Shown: positions 31,220-40,153, numbered from the stretch's first letter. The stretch is DNA of 64,000 nucleotides from Hoeflea ulvae (GCF_026619435.1 NZ_JAOVZQ010000001.1:1495501-1559500); one strand, 5' to 3'. The notes: generated by a model not told the origin, from the letters alone. A program made the numbers and translations.

Positions 31220-31356
31220 CGTGCTTCCCCCTTTAAGCCGACTGCGCACCGATCCCCTCAAGGGCACATCGTCCGCACCAGTCTATACACATATCTCATC
31301 GGTTTGGGGGGCGCAGTGAAGCTTTATGGACATCGCCAGGTCAAATACCCGCCGGA

Positions 31357-32247
31357 TCAGTTTGCGGATGGGATCCTGGGTCTCGAGACATGGGCTGCGG
31401 CGGCGGAATTGGCCGCAGCAAGACATGCGTCGAACGGAAGGGAGCGGGCAAAGGCTTCGGCGAATGTGCCGACGAACACATCGCCCGCACCATGGGTGCT
31501 GATGAGCCTGACGGGGAGGGACGGCAGAACCACCGGCGGCTGGGCACTCTGGATACCGACCACACCGTGTTCGCCGGCGGTCACGACGACCGTCGGAAAC
31601 TGCTCCGCCAGTCTCCTGGCGGCCTCGACTGCGGAATCGGAGTCGGTAACCTCGAGGCCGCAAAACTGCTCGGCTTCGATGGCATTGACCACCAGGATAT
31701 CCACCAGTTCCGCCAGGTCACCGGGCAGGGCGCGATAGGGCGCCGCGTTCAGGCACACCGGCACACTCGCGTTGCGGGCGGCGCGAGCCGCCGCCAGGTT
31801 CATCGCCTCGGGCAGTTCGTTCTGCAGGATGAGAATGCGCGCATCCTGCCACAGGCCGGCCTCGTCAAGCGCGCCGGAAATCGGCAGGCTGTTGGCGCCC
31901 GACACCACCACGGCGCCATAATCGCCCTCCGCATCCTCGATGGCGACGCTCATGCCGGAGGCTGCCTGTGTGGTGCGCAGCACCCGTGATGCATCAACAC
32001 CGCCGGCAGCCAGTTGACTGAGCAGGAATTGCCCGAAATCGTCCTCGCCCACCGCTCCGGCGAAGCGGACATCGAGTCCGGCCTGGGCGGCCGCAACCGC
32101 CTGATTGCCGCCCTTGCCGCCGAATTTCGGCTGCCACGCCGAGCCGATGACGGTCTCGCCCTTGCGCGGGCGGTGGTCGGTCTGGATGATGATGTCGTAG
32201 TGCAGGCTTCCCACCACGACAGCCACGGGTTTTGAACCGGATTTCAT
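31357..32247 (-). CDS. PfkB family carbohydrate kinase
   Basis: A 296-residue ribokinase-fold protein with 'PKFGGKGGNQAVAAAQAGL' near residue 40 and the catalytic motif 'STHGAGDVFVGTFA' near 250 (Asp base conserved; His replaces the usual Thr before Gly-Ala-Gly-Asp). It is the second PfkB kinase of this locus and is more divergent than the 18926 ribokinase. It overlaps the RpiR gene by 4 bp, indicating joint expression. The substrate is unknown; ketohexoses and sugar acids are common for such enzymes. Confidence 0.87.
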   Translation of the reverse strand: MKSGSKPVAVVVGSLHYDIIIQTDHRPRKGETVIGSAWQPKFGGKGGNQAVAAAQAGLDVRFAGAVGEDDFGQFLLSQLAAGGVDASRVLRTTQAASGMSVAIEDAEGDYGAVVVSGANSLPISGALDEAGLWQDARILILQNELPEAMNLAAARAARNASVPVCLNAAPYRALPGDLAELVDILVVNAIEAEQFCGLEVTDSDSAVEAARRLAEQFPTVVVTAGEHGVVGIQSAQPPVVLPSLPVRLISTHGAGDVFVGTFAEAFARSLPFDACLAAANSAAAAHVSRPRIPSAN

Positions 32248-33113
32248 TTGTGTTGTCGCTTGGCCGTGACGGCGCCCATGGTCGCCGCGAGATTGCGTTC
32301 AGCAGCCACGAGGTCGCGCCTCGCAACCGCGGCGAAGATCGCATCGAAAATGATCAGCTGGGCAACCCGGGCAGCTGCATTCTCTCCCAGAAGCGGTGAG
32401 CCCTGCGCGGTCGAGTACAGCACCACATCCGCCGCCGCGGCGATGGGAGAATTGGCGAAATTGGTCAGCGCGATGGTGCGGGCACCGCGCTGGCGCGCCA
32501 AAGCGAGCGGTTCGATTACGGCCGTTGTCGTTCCCGAATGCGAAAACCCGATGGCCACATCGCCCCCGCCGAGCATCGAGGCCGACATCAGCATCATGTG
32601 CGCATCGTCGAACATCGAGGTCCGGACACCGATCCTGAGAAACTTGTGCGAGATGTCGCGGGCAATCTGCGCCGACCCGCCAATGCCGTAAAGGTCGCGC
32701 TGCCGCGCATGAAAGATCAGGTCGCAGGCCTGCTCGAAGGCCGCAGGGTCGAGAATGGACAGCGTTTCTTCAAGCGCCTGCACCGAGGTTCGAAAAACCT
32801 TCTGGGCGATTTCGGCGTCGGAATCCTGGGGCGTGATGTCCTGATGCAGTTCCGCGGTTGGCGACTTGTTGTAGATGATCAGCCCGGCCCGCAACTCCCG
32901 AAACCCTTTCAGGCCCAGTTTCTTGGCAATCTTGACAATCATCGCTTCCGAGACGCCGGCATCTTCGGCGATTGTCCTGATCGAGGTGTCGGGCCCGAAA
33001 TCTGTCCGCGCCAATATCCCGTCCACGACCCGGAGTTCGAGGGGAGTGAGAGTGGGCATCATCATGCGGATGCGTGGACCGATGGTTTTCGGATCATCGA
33101 GGGCCAGGGTCAT
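32244..33113 (-). CDS. RpiR family transcriptional regulator
   Basis: A 289-residue protein. An N-terminal RpiR helix-turn-helix (about residues 20-85, 'TSIRTIAEDAGVSEAMIVKIAKKLG') is followed by a SIS sugar-phosphate sensor domain (about 125-260, with 'YGIGGSAQIARDISHK' and 'IGFSHSGTTTAVIEPL'). RpiR proteins sense phosphosugars and repress or activate sugar catabolic genes. It lies inside the leftward sugar operon between the TIM-barrel epimerase and the PfkB kinase, so it probably controls this cluster. Confidence 0.92.
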   Translation of the reverse strand: MTLALDDPKTIGPRIRMMMPTLTPLELRVVDGILARTDFGPDTSIRTIAEDAGVSEAMIVKIAKKLGLKGFRELRAGLIIYNKSPTAELHQDITPQDSDAEIAQKVFRTSVQALEETLSILDPAAFEQACDLIFHARQRDLYGIGGSAQIARDISHKFLRIGVRTSMFDDAHMMLMSASMLGGGDVAIGFSHSGTTTAVIEPLALARQRGARTIALTNFANSPIAAAADVVLYSTAQGSPLLGENAAARVAQLIIFDAIFAAVARRDLVAAERNLAATMGAVTAKRQHK

Positions 33114-33194
33114 GGTTTCACCGTTCTTCCGGCCCGGTGGCGCATCCCGGCGTGCAAAATGTCCATCGCGGTTCCGGTCTGCGGGCCGTCTGTG

Positions 33195-34175
33195 TCATTG
33201 GCCGAACAGCGCCTCATTGACGATCTGCTGGCTGGCGACCGCGTCCTGGTCTGCCAGCGCGTCGGCCAGGCGGGTATCGCTGTCCAGCTTGTCGGCCACT
33301 GTCAACAAGCGCTGCACTGTCGCAATATTGGCCTCGCATTCCCTGACCGGGTCAAGCCCGCTGAGATCCGGGAACGTGTCGAAATAGAGCACGCCTTGAT
33401 AGCCGTCCTTGCGGATCTGCCGCAGCAGTTCCAGCGTCGATCGCAGATGCACGGCGCCGACCATGAGGCCATCGTCGCGCTTGGAATAGCCATCATTGAG
33501 ATGGACCCCGAGCAGGCGGCTGTGATGATTGATGAGATGGGCGGCGAATGCAGGCTGCTCGCCGGCATAGAGCGAATGGGCGAAATCCAGCGTCACTCCG
33601 AGATTGGCGGATCCGGCTTCGGCAATGGCGTGCAGCGTCGTTGCCGCGTCCCGCAGCAGCGAATGCGCCCGTGGTTCGTCGGGCTTGTATTCGATGCTGA
33701 TCAGGCATTCGGGATCATGCTCGGCGACTTCGCGGATTGCTGCCACCTCCCACTCCCAGACCTGCTTGTAATCAACCTGGAAATTGTAGTCGAACCCGTC
33801 CTGTCCGAGCCAGATTGTCATCAGCTTCGAGCCCATCGCCCGCGCGGAATCAATGCCCTTTTTGGTCAGGTCGATGGCTGCGCGCCGGACCGTTTCGTCC
33901 GGATTGGTGAATGCGCCTCTTTTGAACGCCGGATTGGTGTAATAGCGCATTGCCAGGCCGTTGATCGTCAGGCCCAGATCGCCGATTTGGGCCGCGATCG
34001 CGGCTGGATCGCCGGAAACATGGTCAGGATAGTTCAGATCCACATCGGTGAGGCCGCCGACTGATGCCGCGCGTTCCGCCATCTGCATCATGGTCGGCTT
34101 CCCTAAAAGCTCCGGCCAGCAGAGCTGCGGCGCGGATCCGAAGGAATTGAGGCGGGTGGCGTAACGGAGAGACAT
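33195..34175 (-). CDS. Sugar phosphate isomerase/epimerase, TIM barrel (AP-endonuclease 2 fold)
   Basis: About 326 residues with the xylose-isomerase-like TIM-barrel pattern. Metal-binding Glu/His/Asp residues are plausible in 'LISIEYKPDEPRAHS', 'LGVTLDFAHSLYAGEQ', 'GVHLNDGYSKRDDG' and 'GVLYFDTFPD'. Related proteins are L-rhamnose isomerase-like or inositol/tagatose epimerases. The ATG at 34173-34175 is chosen; the frame opens a few codons earlier without an ATG. It leads the leftward operon toward RpiR and PfkB. A 24-bp palindrome is just upstream. Confidence 0.87.
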   Translation of the reverse strand: MSLRYATRLNSFGSAPQLCWPELLGKPTMMQMAERAASVGGLTDVDLNYPDHVSGDPAAIAAQIGDLGLTINGLAMRYYTNPAFKRGAFTNPDETVRRAAIDLTKKGIDSARAMGSKLMTIWLGQDGFDYNFQVDYKQVWEWEVAAIREVAEHDPECLISIEYKPDEPRAHSLLRDAATTLHAIAEAGSANLGVTLDFAHSLYAGEQPAFAAHLINHHSRLLGVHLNDGYSKRDDGLMVGAVHLRSTLELLRQIRKDGYQGVLYFDTFPDLSGLDPVRECEANIATVQRLLTVADKLDSDTRLADALADQDAVASQQIVNEALFGQ

Positions 34176-34504
34176 CAACAGCATCCATATTGCGTGGTTT
34201 CTTCACAAGAAAACCACAACAGCGTGAAGTTCGCAAGCTGTACGTCGGTCGGTTGCGCACCCTGCGGAATTCCAATGTTTCGATCAGATGGACCAAATTC
34301 GCTGAAAAGAGTTGCAAAAATAGCCAATTCCGCGTTCTGCCGCCCATGGATTCGGGGGCAACGTTACTTTAGGAATTGCCGATGTCGCAAGTACTTGTGA
34401 AGTTTTGCCAGCCGCCGCTAGGGGGAAGGGCGCTGAATGGCCGGCACATCGCGCCCGCCTTTATGTCCCAGGTCAGCCGCAACCGCCGATCGTTCAGCGT
34501 ATGA
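34176..34504. other. 329-bp intergenic region
   Basis: No convincing gene is seen. Near its left end is the palindrome at 34194-34217, which likely serves the promoter of the leftward TIM-barrel operon. The right part contains the 3' flank of the deacetylase gene. Short open frames here lack ribosome sites and family resemblance. No clear terminator for the deacetylase transcript was found. Confidence 0.6.
34194..34217. promoter_or_regulatory. 24-bp imperfect palindrome, candidate operator of the sugar operon
   Basis: GTGGTTT (34194-34200) and AAACCAC (34211-34217) are exact inverted arms. The interior CTTCACAAGA adds CTT/AAG, so symmetry continues with one extra base. It lies 19-42 bp before the TIM-barrel epimerase ATG, the usual place for a repressor site. 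The RpiR protein encoded in the same operon is the obvious candidate ligand-responsive binder. Confidence 0.5.
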
Positions 34505-35431
34505 TCAGATTCTTGGTTCTGAACTGCGGACGCGCGGGGCAGTCAAGGCGTGCTTTGCCACTGCCTGGTGCGACGCAATCCACACCGGGCCGCGCGCCCT
34601 TGCATGGCGCAGAACCTCTTCGAGGATCCAGATCCGTGAACGGTATCCGATCACGAATGGATGCATGACCAACTGGCAGAGGCCACCTTCGTCAAAGGCC
34701 GCATCGAACTCGCGAATGAAGATGTCGCGAACCTGTTCGGGTGATGCATAGGGGCGCGTGGGCGGCGTGCGGTTGAACGAGAGATAGACGGCGTCGTCAC
34801 GGACCCAGTCGACAGGAACCTCGACCAGCCCGGAGGCCGCGCCGTCGAGGACCAGTTCATAGCAATCCTCATCGGCCATCATCGAGCTGTCATAGGCAAA
34901 GCCGAGTTCCGCCACCAGCTTGATTGTATGCGGGCTGAGGTCCCATTGCGCGGCGCGATGCCCGGTCGGGCGCTGCCCGGTGATCTGTTCCAGCACGTCG
35001 CGGGAGCGCACCAGCATGGCTCTCTCGGTCGCTTCATCCAGGGTTGAGGTGTTTTCGTGGATCCAGCCATGGACACCGATTTCGTGGCCGCCCTCGACGA
35101 TGCGGCGCGGCTCGTCGGGATCGAGAAGGGCTGTGACGGCGGGGATGAAGAAGCTGGCCGATGCCTGGTGATGCGCCAGCAGATTGAGGATCCGCGGCAC
35201 ACCGACGCGACGGCCGAATTCGGCCCAGCCCAGCCGTCCGACAGCCTGTCCGCCGGAGCCGAGCTCGGCAGTTTCATGATCGCAATCAAATGACAGCGCC
35301 AGCGCACACCGGGCGTTACCCGGCCAGGCGGCGGGTGCCATGCGTTGCCCCGCGCGAACCCGTGAGACAGCATTTCTCCAGGTGCTTTCAGGCCAGTCGA
35401 CAGGTGGCAGCGGCGGTGTTGTGTCTGGCAT
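34505..35431 (-). CDS. Polysaccharide deacetylase family protein (NodB/CE4 fold)
   Basis: A 308-residue NodB-homology protein. Motif 1 is 'ALSFDCDHET' (catalytic and metal Asp), and motif 2 is 'EIGVHGWIHENTS' with two His ligands. 'GHRAAQWDLSPHT' gives motif 3. There is no signal peptide, so it is cytoplasmic, resembling members that deacylate or hydrolyse small molecules (for example PuuE-like allantoinases) more than cell-wall deacetylases. It is 138 bp downstream of the SDR on the same strand. A de-N-acylation or ring-opening step would fit an amino-compound pathway, which is inference. Confidence 0.85.
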   Translation of the reverse strand: MPDTTPPLPPVDWPESTWRNAVSRVRAGQRMAPAAWPGNARCALALSFDCDHETAELGSGGQAVGRLGWAEFGRRVGVPRILNLLAHHQASASFFIPAVTALLDPDEPRRIVEGGHEIGVHGWIHENTSTLDEATERAMLVRSRDVLEQITGQRPTGHRAAQWDLSPHTIKLVAELGFAYDSSMMADEDCYELVLDGAASGLVEVPVDWVRDDAVYLSFNRTPPTRPYASPEQVRDIFIREFDAAFDEGGLCQLVMHPFVIGYRSRIWILEEVLRHARARGPVWIASHQAVAKHALTAPRVRSSEPRI

Positions 35432-35569
35432 GGGAGACCTTCGGGCAGGGTTTCAAATGGCTCGGTGAAGCGTGAAGTTCGGTTGCCACTGACTTGGCGG
35501 CCGATCGGCGGGCGCTGCGGGCATGACCGGAAGGCAGTGGGCAGTCGGACTTCCGTATCAAAGCGTGCC

Positions 35570-36355
35570 TTATCGTGTTTGCAGAAGTCCGCCGTCCACC
35601 GGGACGATCTGCCCGGTCATCCAGGCCGACCTGTCGGAAGCCAGAAACAGCATGACTTCGGCGATCTCCTCCGGCTCGCCCCAGCGGGACAGGGGGTAGC
35701 GGGCAATCACCTGGTTCAGCAATTGGTCGAAATGTTCGTCACTGTCGGATCGGGCGCGGAACTGCGATTCCGACAGTGGTGTGCGCACCGCCCCCGGCGC
35801 CACCGCGTTCACCCGCACGCCCCGGTCCGCATATTCGGCGGCCAGCTGCCGGGTCAGAGCCACCACAGCGCCCTTGCTGGCGGTATAGGCGGCAACGCCC
35901 TTCATGCCCGCAAGCCCGACCGTTGATGCGGTAAAGACCAGGGTGCCGCGGCTTTCGATCAGCGCCGGCATGACTTCACGCGCGGTCAGGTAGCTGCCGG
36001 TCGCATTGACCGTCATCACCCGGTTCCAGTCCGCAAGCGACACCGAAAGAATGTCGCCCTCGACCATGATGCCGGCATTGGCGATGGTGGAATCGATGCG
36101 GCCGGTCCATTCGATCGCCGTGCGCGCCATGGCCGCCACCGACGCTACATCGGTGACATCGACACCGAGACCTTGCGCGCTGTGCCCGGCCTGGCGCAAC
36201 TGGTCGGCCAGTGACAGCGCCGCGTCGGCCTGGAGATCGCAGCACAGCACATCGGCCCCGGCATGTGCCATACACTCGGCCGCGGCGCGCCCGATGCCTG
36301 AGGCGGCGCCCGTGACGATGACGGTCTTGCCTTTCATGAAGTCCGCCGAGCTCAT
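35570..36355 (-). CDS. SDR family NAD(P)-dependent oxidoreductase
   Basis: A 261-residue classical SDR: 'TGAASGIGRAAAE' at about residues 16-28, 'IANAGIM', catalytic Ser in 'VFTASTVG', Tyr/Lys in 'AYTASKGAV' and the C-terminal 'TGQIVPVDGG'. It overlaps the GST gene by 4 bp (ATGA), so the two are co-translated. Together they follow the polar amino-acid ABC operon. FabG-like, but probably a catabolic alcohol dehydrogenase; the substrate is unknown. Confidence 0.9.
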   Translation of the reverse strand: MSSADFMKGKTVIVTGAASGIGRAAAECMAHAGADVLCCDLQADAALSLADQLRQAGHSAQGLGVDVTDVASVAAMARTAIEWTGRIDSTIANAGIMVEGDILSVSLADWNRVMTVNATGSYLTAREVMPALIESRGTLVFTASTVGLAGMKGVAAYTASKGAVVALTRQLAAEYADRGVRVNAVAPGAVRTPLSESQFRARSDSDEHFDQLLNQVIARYPLSRWGEPEEIAEVMLFLASDRSAWMTGQIVPVDGGLLQTR

Positions 36356-37044
36356 TTGGCCTGCCTTGCCGCAAAGATATGCGGGTACAGGTTGCGGATC
36401 GCGTCATCGTCGAATGCCTGCTGGAACGGGTGGCGATCGGGCAACGACACGGCGCGGGCGGCGGCCGGGCGTGCGTTGATCTCGGCCATCAGTCGCGCCA
36501 GCGACGGATAGCCCGCCATGGCATCATCGCCCATCATGAACGGGATGCGGGTTGCCCATCCCCATACCGACATGTCGACGATGGAATAATCACCGCCCAG
36601 CATATAGGGGCTGGCTGCAAGCCGGTCCTCGATGATCTGCCAGTGCCGCCGGGCCTCATGGGCGTAGCGGTCGCGCGCATAGGGGTTCTCACCCGGCGCG
36701 AAATGCCTGAAATGAACCGCCTGCCCGGAATAGGGACCGATGCCCGAGGCGACGAACATCAGCCAGGACAGCAACTGGCCCCGGCTCTTGCCGCCGTCCG
36801 TTGGCAGGAACTGCCCGGTTTTTTCGGCGAGATAGAGCAAAATCGCATTGCTGTCGAAGATCGTGATGTCCCCGTCTATGATCGCCGGCACCTTGGAATT
36901 GGGATTGATTGCCCGGTACTCCGCGGTGTGCTGGTCGCCGCGTTTGGTGTCGACCGGGATGGCCTCGTAATCCAGCCCTGCCTCTTCAAGAAAAAGCGCG
37001 ATTTTCAGCGGATTCGGCGCGCCATTGTAGAAAAACTTGATCAC
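36352..37044 (-). CDS. Glutathione S-transferase family protein (Nu/YghU-YfcG-like)
   Basis: About 230 residues. The thioredoxin-like N-domain has 'FYNGAPNPLKIALFLEEAGL' (active-site Asn/Thr region), 'NSKVPAIID' with the cis-Pro and 'DSNAILLYLAEKTG' for glutathione gamma-glutamyl binding. The helical C-domain follows. A GTG at 37042-37044 is preferred because GGAGAG is close upstream and the family N-terminus 'VIKFFY' begins there. It may detoxify an electrophile or act as disulfide reductase. It overlaps the SDR and lies 92 bp after the ABC ATPase gene. Confidence 0.87.
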   Translation of the reverse strand: MIKFFYNGAPNPLKIALFLEEAGLDYEAIPVDTKRGDQHTAEYRAINPNSKVPAIIDGDITIFDSNAILLYLAEKTGQFLPTDGGKSRGQLLSWLMFVASGIGPYSGQAVHFRHFAPGENPYARDRYAHEARRHWQIIEDRLAASPYMLGGDYSIVDMSVWGWATRIPFMMGDDAMAGYPSLARLMAEINARPAAARAVSLPDRHPFQQAFDDDAIRNLYPHIFAARQAK

Positions 37045-37136
37045 TGGGCTCTCCAATTCATCTGCGTTGCGGGCCATCTCGGCTGACGGCCGGCGAACGG
37101 CCAAACCTTCTGGTCACCATTGCGGCACGGCGCCGG

Positions 37137-37874
37137 TCAGTGTGACAGGATTCTGGATGTGAACTCGCGGGTTCGGTCCAGCTGCGGGTTCTGAAAGATC
37201 TGTTCAGGCGGTCCGACTTCGACGATGCGGCCTGCATCCATCATCACAATCCGGGAGGAGACGTCGCGGACGAAGCCCATTTCGTGGCTGACGATCAGCA
37301 TGGTCATTCCATCGATCGCCAGACCGCGAATGGTATCGAGAACCTCGCCAACCAGTTCCGGGTCCAGCGCCGAGGTGACTTCATCAAGCAGCAGCAATTT
37401 CGGTTTGAGCGCCAGCGCTCGCGCAATCGCCACGCGCTGCTGCTGGCCGCCCGAAAGCTCGTCGGGATAGGCGTCGAGCTTGTGCCCGAGGCCGACCTTG
37501 TCGAGCAGGACCTTGGCCGTCTCCTCGACGTCCTTTTTCGGCCATTTCTTGATCTTCAGCGGGGCAATGGTGACATTGCCGAGAACGGTCATGTTCTGAA
37601 ACAGATTATACTGCTGGAACACGATGGCCATGGAATCGCGCGCGGTGCGCAGGCTGGCGGGAGAGCGGTAATCAAGCTGCAGTCCACCCAGCGTCACGGT
37701 TCCGTTCGTCGGCTGGGCTATGCCGACCAGGGTGCGCAGCAAGGTGCTCTTGCCGGAGCCGGACGGCCCGATGATGCTGACGACCTCGCTCTGCTCAACG
37801 CTCAGGGAGACGTCGTGCAGCACCGGTACGGTGGCATAGCTGGCGCTCAGGCTGTCAATTGTGAGGTGAGGCAA
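37137..37874 (-). CDS. Polar amino-acid ABC transporter ATP-binding protein
   Basis: About 245 residues. Walker A 'GPSGSGKST', Q-loop 'VFQQYNLFQNMTV', signature 'LSGGQQQRVAIARALA', Walker B 'LLLLDEVTSALDPE' and H-loop 'IVSHEMGFV' are typical of GlnQ/HisP-type PAAT ATPases. The TTG at 37872-37874 is selected: GGAG lies 7 bp upstream, and the frame overlaps the permease 3' end. It completes the transporter with the three genes upstream. Confidence 0.93.
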   Translation of the reverse strand: MPHLTIDSLSASYATVPVLHDVSLSVEQSEVVSIIGPSGSGKSTLLRTLVGIAQPTNGTVTLGGLQLDYRSPASLRTARDSMAIVFQQYNLFQNMTVLGNVTIAPLKIKKWPKKDVEETAKVLLDKVGLGHKLDAYPDELSGGQQQRVAIARALALKPKLLLLDEVTSALDPELVGEVLDTIRGLAIDGMTMLIVSHEMGFVRDVSSRIVMMDAGRIVEVGPPEQIFQNPQLDRTREFTSRILSH

Positions 37875-38541
37875 GGCGTTTCTCCAGGTAACGTCCAAGA
37901 CGGGTAAGCGGGTAGGACAGGGCAAAATAGAGCAGCAGGATCACACCGAAGGTGAGGGTGGCGGAAAAGCCGCGATTGGACAGGATCTTGCCGGTAAAGG
38001 TGAGCTCGACCACGCCGATCTGCGATGCAAGTGCGGTGTCCTTGACGAACATCACCATGAAGGCGAAGGCCGGCGGCAGGATCACTTTCCAGGCCTGCGG
38101 TGCAACCACCATCCAGATGATCTGCATGCGGCTGAAATTCATCACCTCGGCCGCCTCGATCTGCTGGCGCGGAACCGATTCAAACCCGGCCCGGATGATC
38201 TCCGACAGGAAAGCCGTCGCCACGATGCACACTCCGGTCAGGGCAATAGTGAACAGCGAGGCCGTCGGTGCGATGACCTGGATGCCGAACAGCACCAGAA
38301 ACAGGATGACCAGAAACGGGATGCGCCGGAAGATTTCGGTATAGGCAATGGCCGTGACGCGAAGCGGAGCCAGCCAAGGCGAGCGTGTCTGCCTGATGCA
38401 GACCAGCATGAAGCCGATCGCTCCGCCAATCATGCAGCCGATGACGGAGAGCAGCAGCGTGCGTCCGGCAGCGGCGGCAAGGAAATTGACGTTCGAGGCG
38501 GTGAAGAAGCGCGGAATTTCGTCGATCAATGTCTGGATCAT
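37855..38541 (-). CDS. Polar amino-acid ABC transporter permease
   Basis: A 228-residue HisMQ-type permease: helices 'LLLSVIGCMIGGAIGFMLV' and 'IFRRIPFLVILFLVLFGI', and an EAA-like loop 'IEAAEVMNFSRMQIIWMVVAP'. The ATG at 38539-38541 is used because it overlaps the preceding permease stop (ATGA). The frame remains open far upstream but that part runs through the neighbouring permease gene and is not coding. Confidence 0.92.
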   Translation of the reverse strand: MIQTLIDEIPRFFTASNVNFLAAAAGRTLLLSVIGCMIGGAIGFMLVCIRQTRSPWLAPLRVTAIAYTEIFRRIPFLVILFLVLFGIQVIAPTASLFTIALTGVCIVATAFLSEIIRAGFESVPRQQIEAAEVMNFSRMQIIWMVVAPQAWKVILPPAFAFMVMFVKDTALASQIGVVELTFTGKILSNRGFSATLTFGVILLLYFALSYPLTRLGRYLEKRLASPHN

Positions 38542-39215
38542 CTCAACAGTCCGCCTTTGACCCGGAACACATGGCGGCCGACAAGGCCGAGCGAGAGGCT
38601 GGCAGCCAGGGTCAGCGCGATGTAGATCACCGCGACGATCAGAAAGATCTCGATCGTGCGCAGGTTCGACGTCGCCACATTGAGCGCCCGTCCCGTCAGT
38701 TCCTCGACGCCGTAAAGAGCTCCGATGGACGAGCCCAGAACCAGCCAGACGAAGAAGCTCGACAGCGGCGGATAGATGGCGCGCGCGATATGCGGCACGA
38801 TCACGTAGCGCAGCGTCTGCAACCTGTTCATGCCCAGCGTCAGCGCGGCGTCGAGTTCGCTCTGCCTGACGGAGAGGAAGCCGGCGCGCTGGATTTCGGC
38901 GAGATAGGCCGCTGAATTGAGCATCAGGCCGAGTGTCACCGCCGTCATCGAGCTCAGCACGATGCCAACCTCCGGAAGCGCGTAAAACAGAAAAAAGATC
39001 TGCACCACCGCCGGCGTGTTGGTGAAAAAGGTAATATAGGCCTGGATTGTATGGCGCAGCCAGGGCCGGCCATAGACGATGCCAAAGGCGCCGAAAAGGC
39101 CCATCGCTGCCCCGCCCCAAAATGCGATGAATGCGATCTGCAGGGAGAGCAAGGCGCCCCCGAGCAGATAGGGCAGGTGCATGAAGGCCTGGCCGAACTG
39201 GAATGTGTAGTTCAT
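38538..39215 (-). CDS. Polar amino-acid ABC transporter permease
   Basis: A 225-residue HisMQ-type permease with helices such as 'LGGALLSLQIAFIAFWGGAA' and the loop 'SELDAALTLGMNRLQTLRYVIVP'. 'FFTNTPAVVQIFFLFYALP' corresponds to the conserved 'RGTPLLVQLFFIYFGLP' segment. It sits 56 bp after the binding protein and overlaps the second permease by 4 bp, so the two are a heteromeric channel. Confidence 0.92.
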   Translation of the reverse strand: MNYTFQFGQAFMHLPYLLGGALLSLQIAFIAFWGGAAMGLFGAFGIVYGRPWLRHTIQAYITFFTNTPAVVQIFFLFYALPEVGIVLSSMTAVTLGLMLNSAAYLAEIQRAGFLSVRQSELDAALTLGMNRLQTLRYVIVPHIARAIYPPLSSFFVWLVLGSSIGALYGVEELTGRALNVATSNLRTIEIFLIVAVIYIALTLAASLSLGLVGRHVFRVKGGLLR

Positions 39216-39271
39216 CAGCGTCCCCGGAAAAAGTCAGGCCGCGATCGCCGCGGCCTGACATTGCGTGGGCC

Positions 39272-40066
39272 TTAGAAGAAAGGCTGCGGAACGACAGGCT
39301 TCAGCATGTCGGCGCCATACCACTTTCTCCAGGTGTCGTTGACGGTGTTGGACGAATGCAGATCGTACATCGCGACATTGAGCACGCGGAGCAGGTCGTC
39401 ATTGCCCTGGGAAACGCCGATGCCGCAGAAGGCGACGAAGACGGTGTCTTCTATCACGCGCCATTTCACGTCCGGATAGTTCTCGGTGAACTTCATGAAG
39501 AAGTCGATGTTCTCGATGATCGCGTCGCCACGGCCCTGTGCCACCGAGCGGACGGTGTCCGCAATGGTGTCAACCAGCAGCACATTGGCGTCGGGAAGCT
39601 TTTCCTTGAGGAAGTCGACCGACCAGTTGCCGCGCATGTTGACCAGCGTGATGTCGGCGCTGTTGAGGTCTTTCCAGGATTTGGCTGTCACGTTTTCGGT
39701 GGTGAGCGTCGCCATGGCTTCCGTGTGAAGCGGGACGGTGAAATCGATGACCTTTTCCCGCTCGACCGTGCGGGTCAGTGCACCCATCGAGATGTCGATG
39801 CGATCGGACACCAGGAACGGAACGCGCTGCTGGGACTCGGTCGGCACCAGTTCGACGGTGACGCCAAGCGCTTCCGCGAGCTTGCCCGCAATATCGACAT
39901 CGAAGCCTTCGAGCTTGTTGTCGGTGCTGTACGAGCTCATCGGTGGAAAATTCGGATTGACGCCGACGCGCAGCGTTCCGCTCGAAATGATGTCGTCGAG
40001 CGATCGCGCGTCTGCCACTCCCATGGACGCCAGAATGATGAGTGATGCCTGTAGCAATCTTTTCAT
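39272..40066 (-). CDS. Polar amino-acid ABC transporter substrate-binding protein (family 3)
   Basis: About 264 residues with a Sec signal peptide (residues 1-20, 'KRLLQASLIILASMGVADA'). 'TLRVGVNPNFPPMSSY', 'LEGFDVDIAGKLAEALGV' and 'DISMGALTRTVEREKVIDFTVP' are family-3 hallmarks. The conserved Arg in 'TRTVERE' normally binds the ligand alpha-carboxylate. The ATG at 40064-40066 follows GGGGA. It heads the operon permease-permease-ATPase, possibly then GST, SDR and deacetylase. The 23-bp IclR-type site at 40154-40176 lies upstream. Confidence 0.93.
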   Translation of the reverse strand: MKRLLQASLIILASMGVADARSLDDIISSGTLRVGVNPNFPPMSSYSTDNKLEGFDVDIAGKLAEALGVTVELVPTESQQRVPFLVSDRIDISMGALTRTVEREKVIDFTVPLHTEAMATLTTENVTAKSWKDLNSADITLVNMRGNWSVDFLKEKLPDANVLLVDTIADTVRSVAQGRGDAIIENIDFFMKFTENYPDVKWRVIEDTVFVAFCGIGVSQGNDDLLRVLNVAMYDLHSSNTVNDTWRKWYGADMLKPVVPQPFF

Positions 40067-40153
40067 TGGGATTCCCCTTCCTTTGTTGACGGACGTCTTT
40101 GCCCGTTCCCGGGCCAATTGAAGTCAACCACGGACGTTGCGTCAAGCGAAAAA

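Noticed and set aside
34405..34751. Small open frames in the gap and 3' end of the deacetylase gene
   Set aside because: They lack ribosome sites and overlap the deacetylase C-terminus; composition is Arg/Pro-rich as in shadows.
38542..39261. Upstream extension of the second polar amino-acid permease to a 468-residue protein
   Set aside because: The extra part overlaps the first permease in another frame and is Arg-rich without membrane helices; the ATG at 38541 with a 4-bp overlap is typical.
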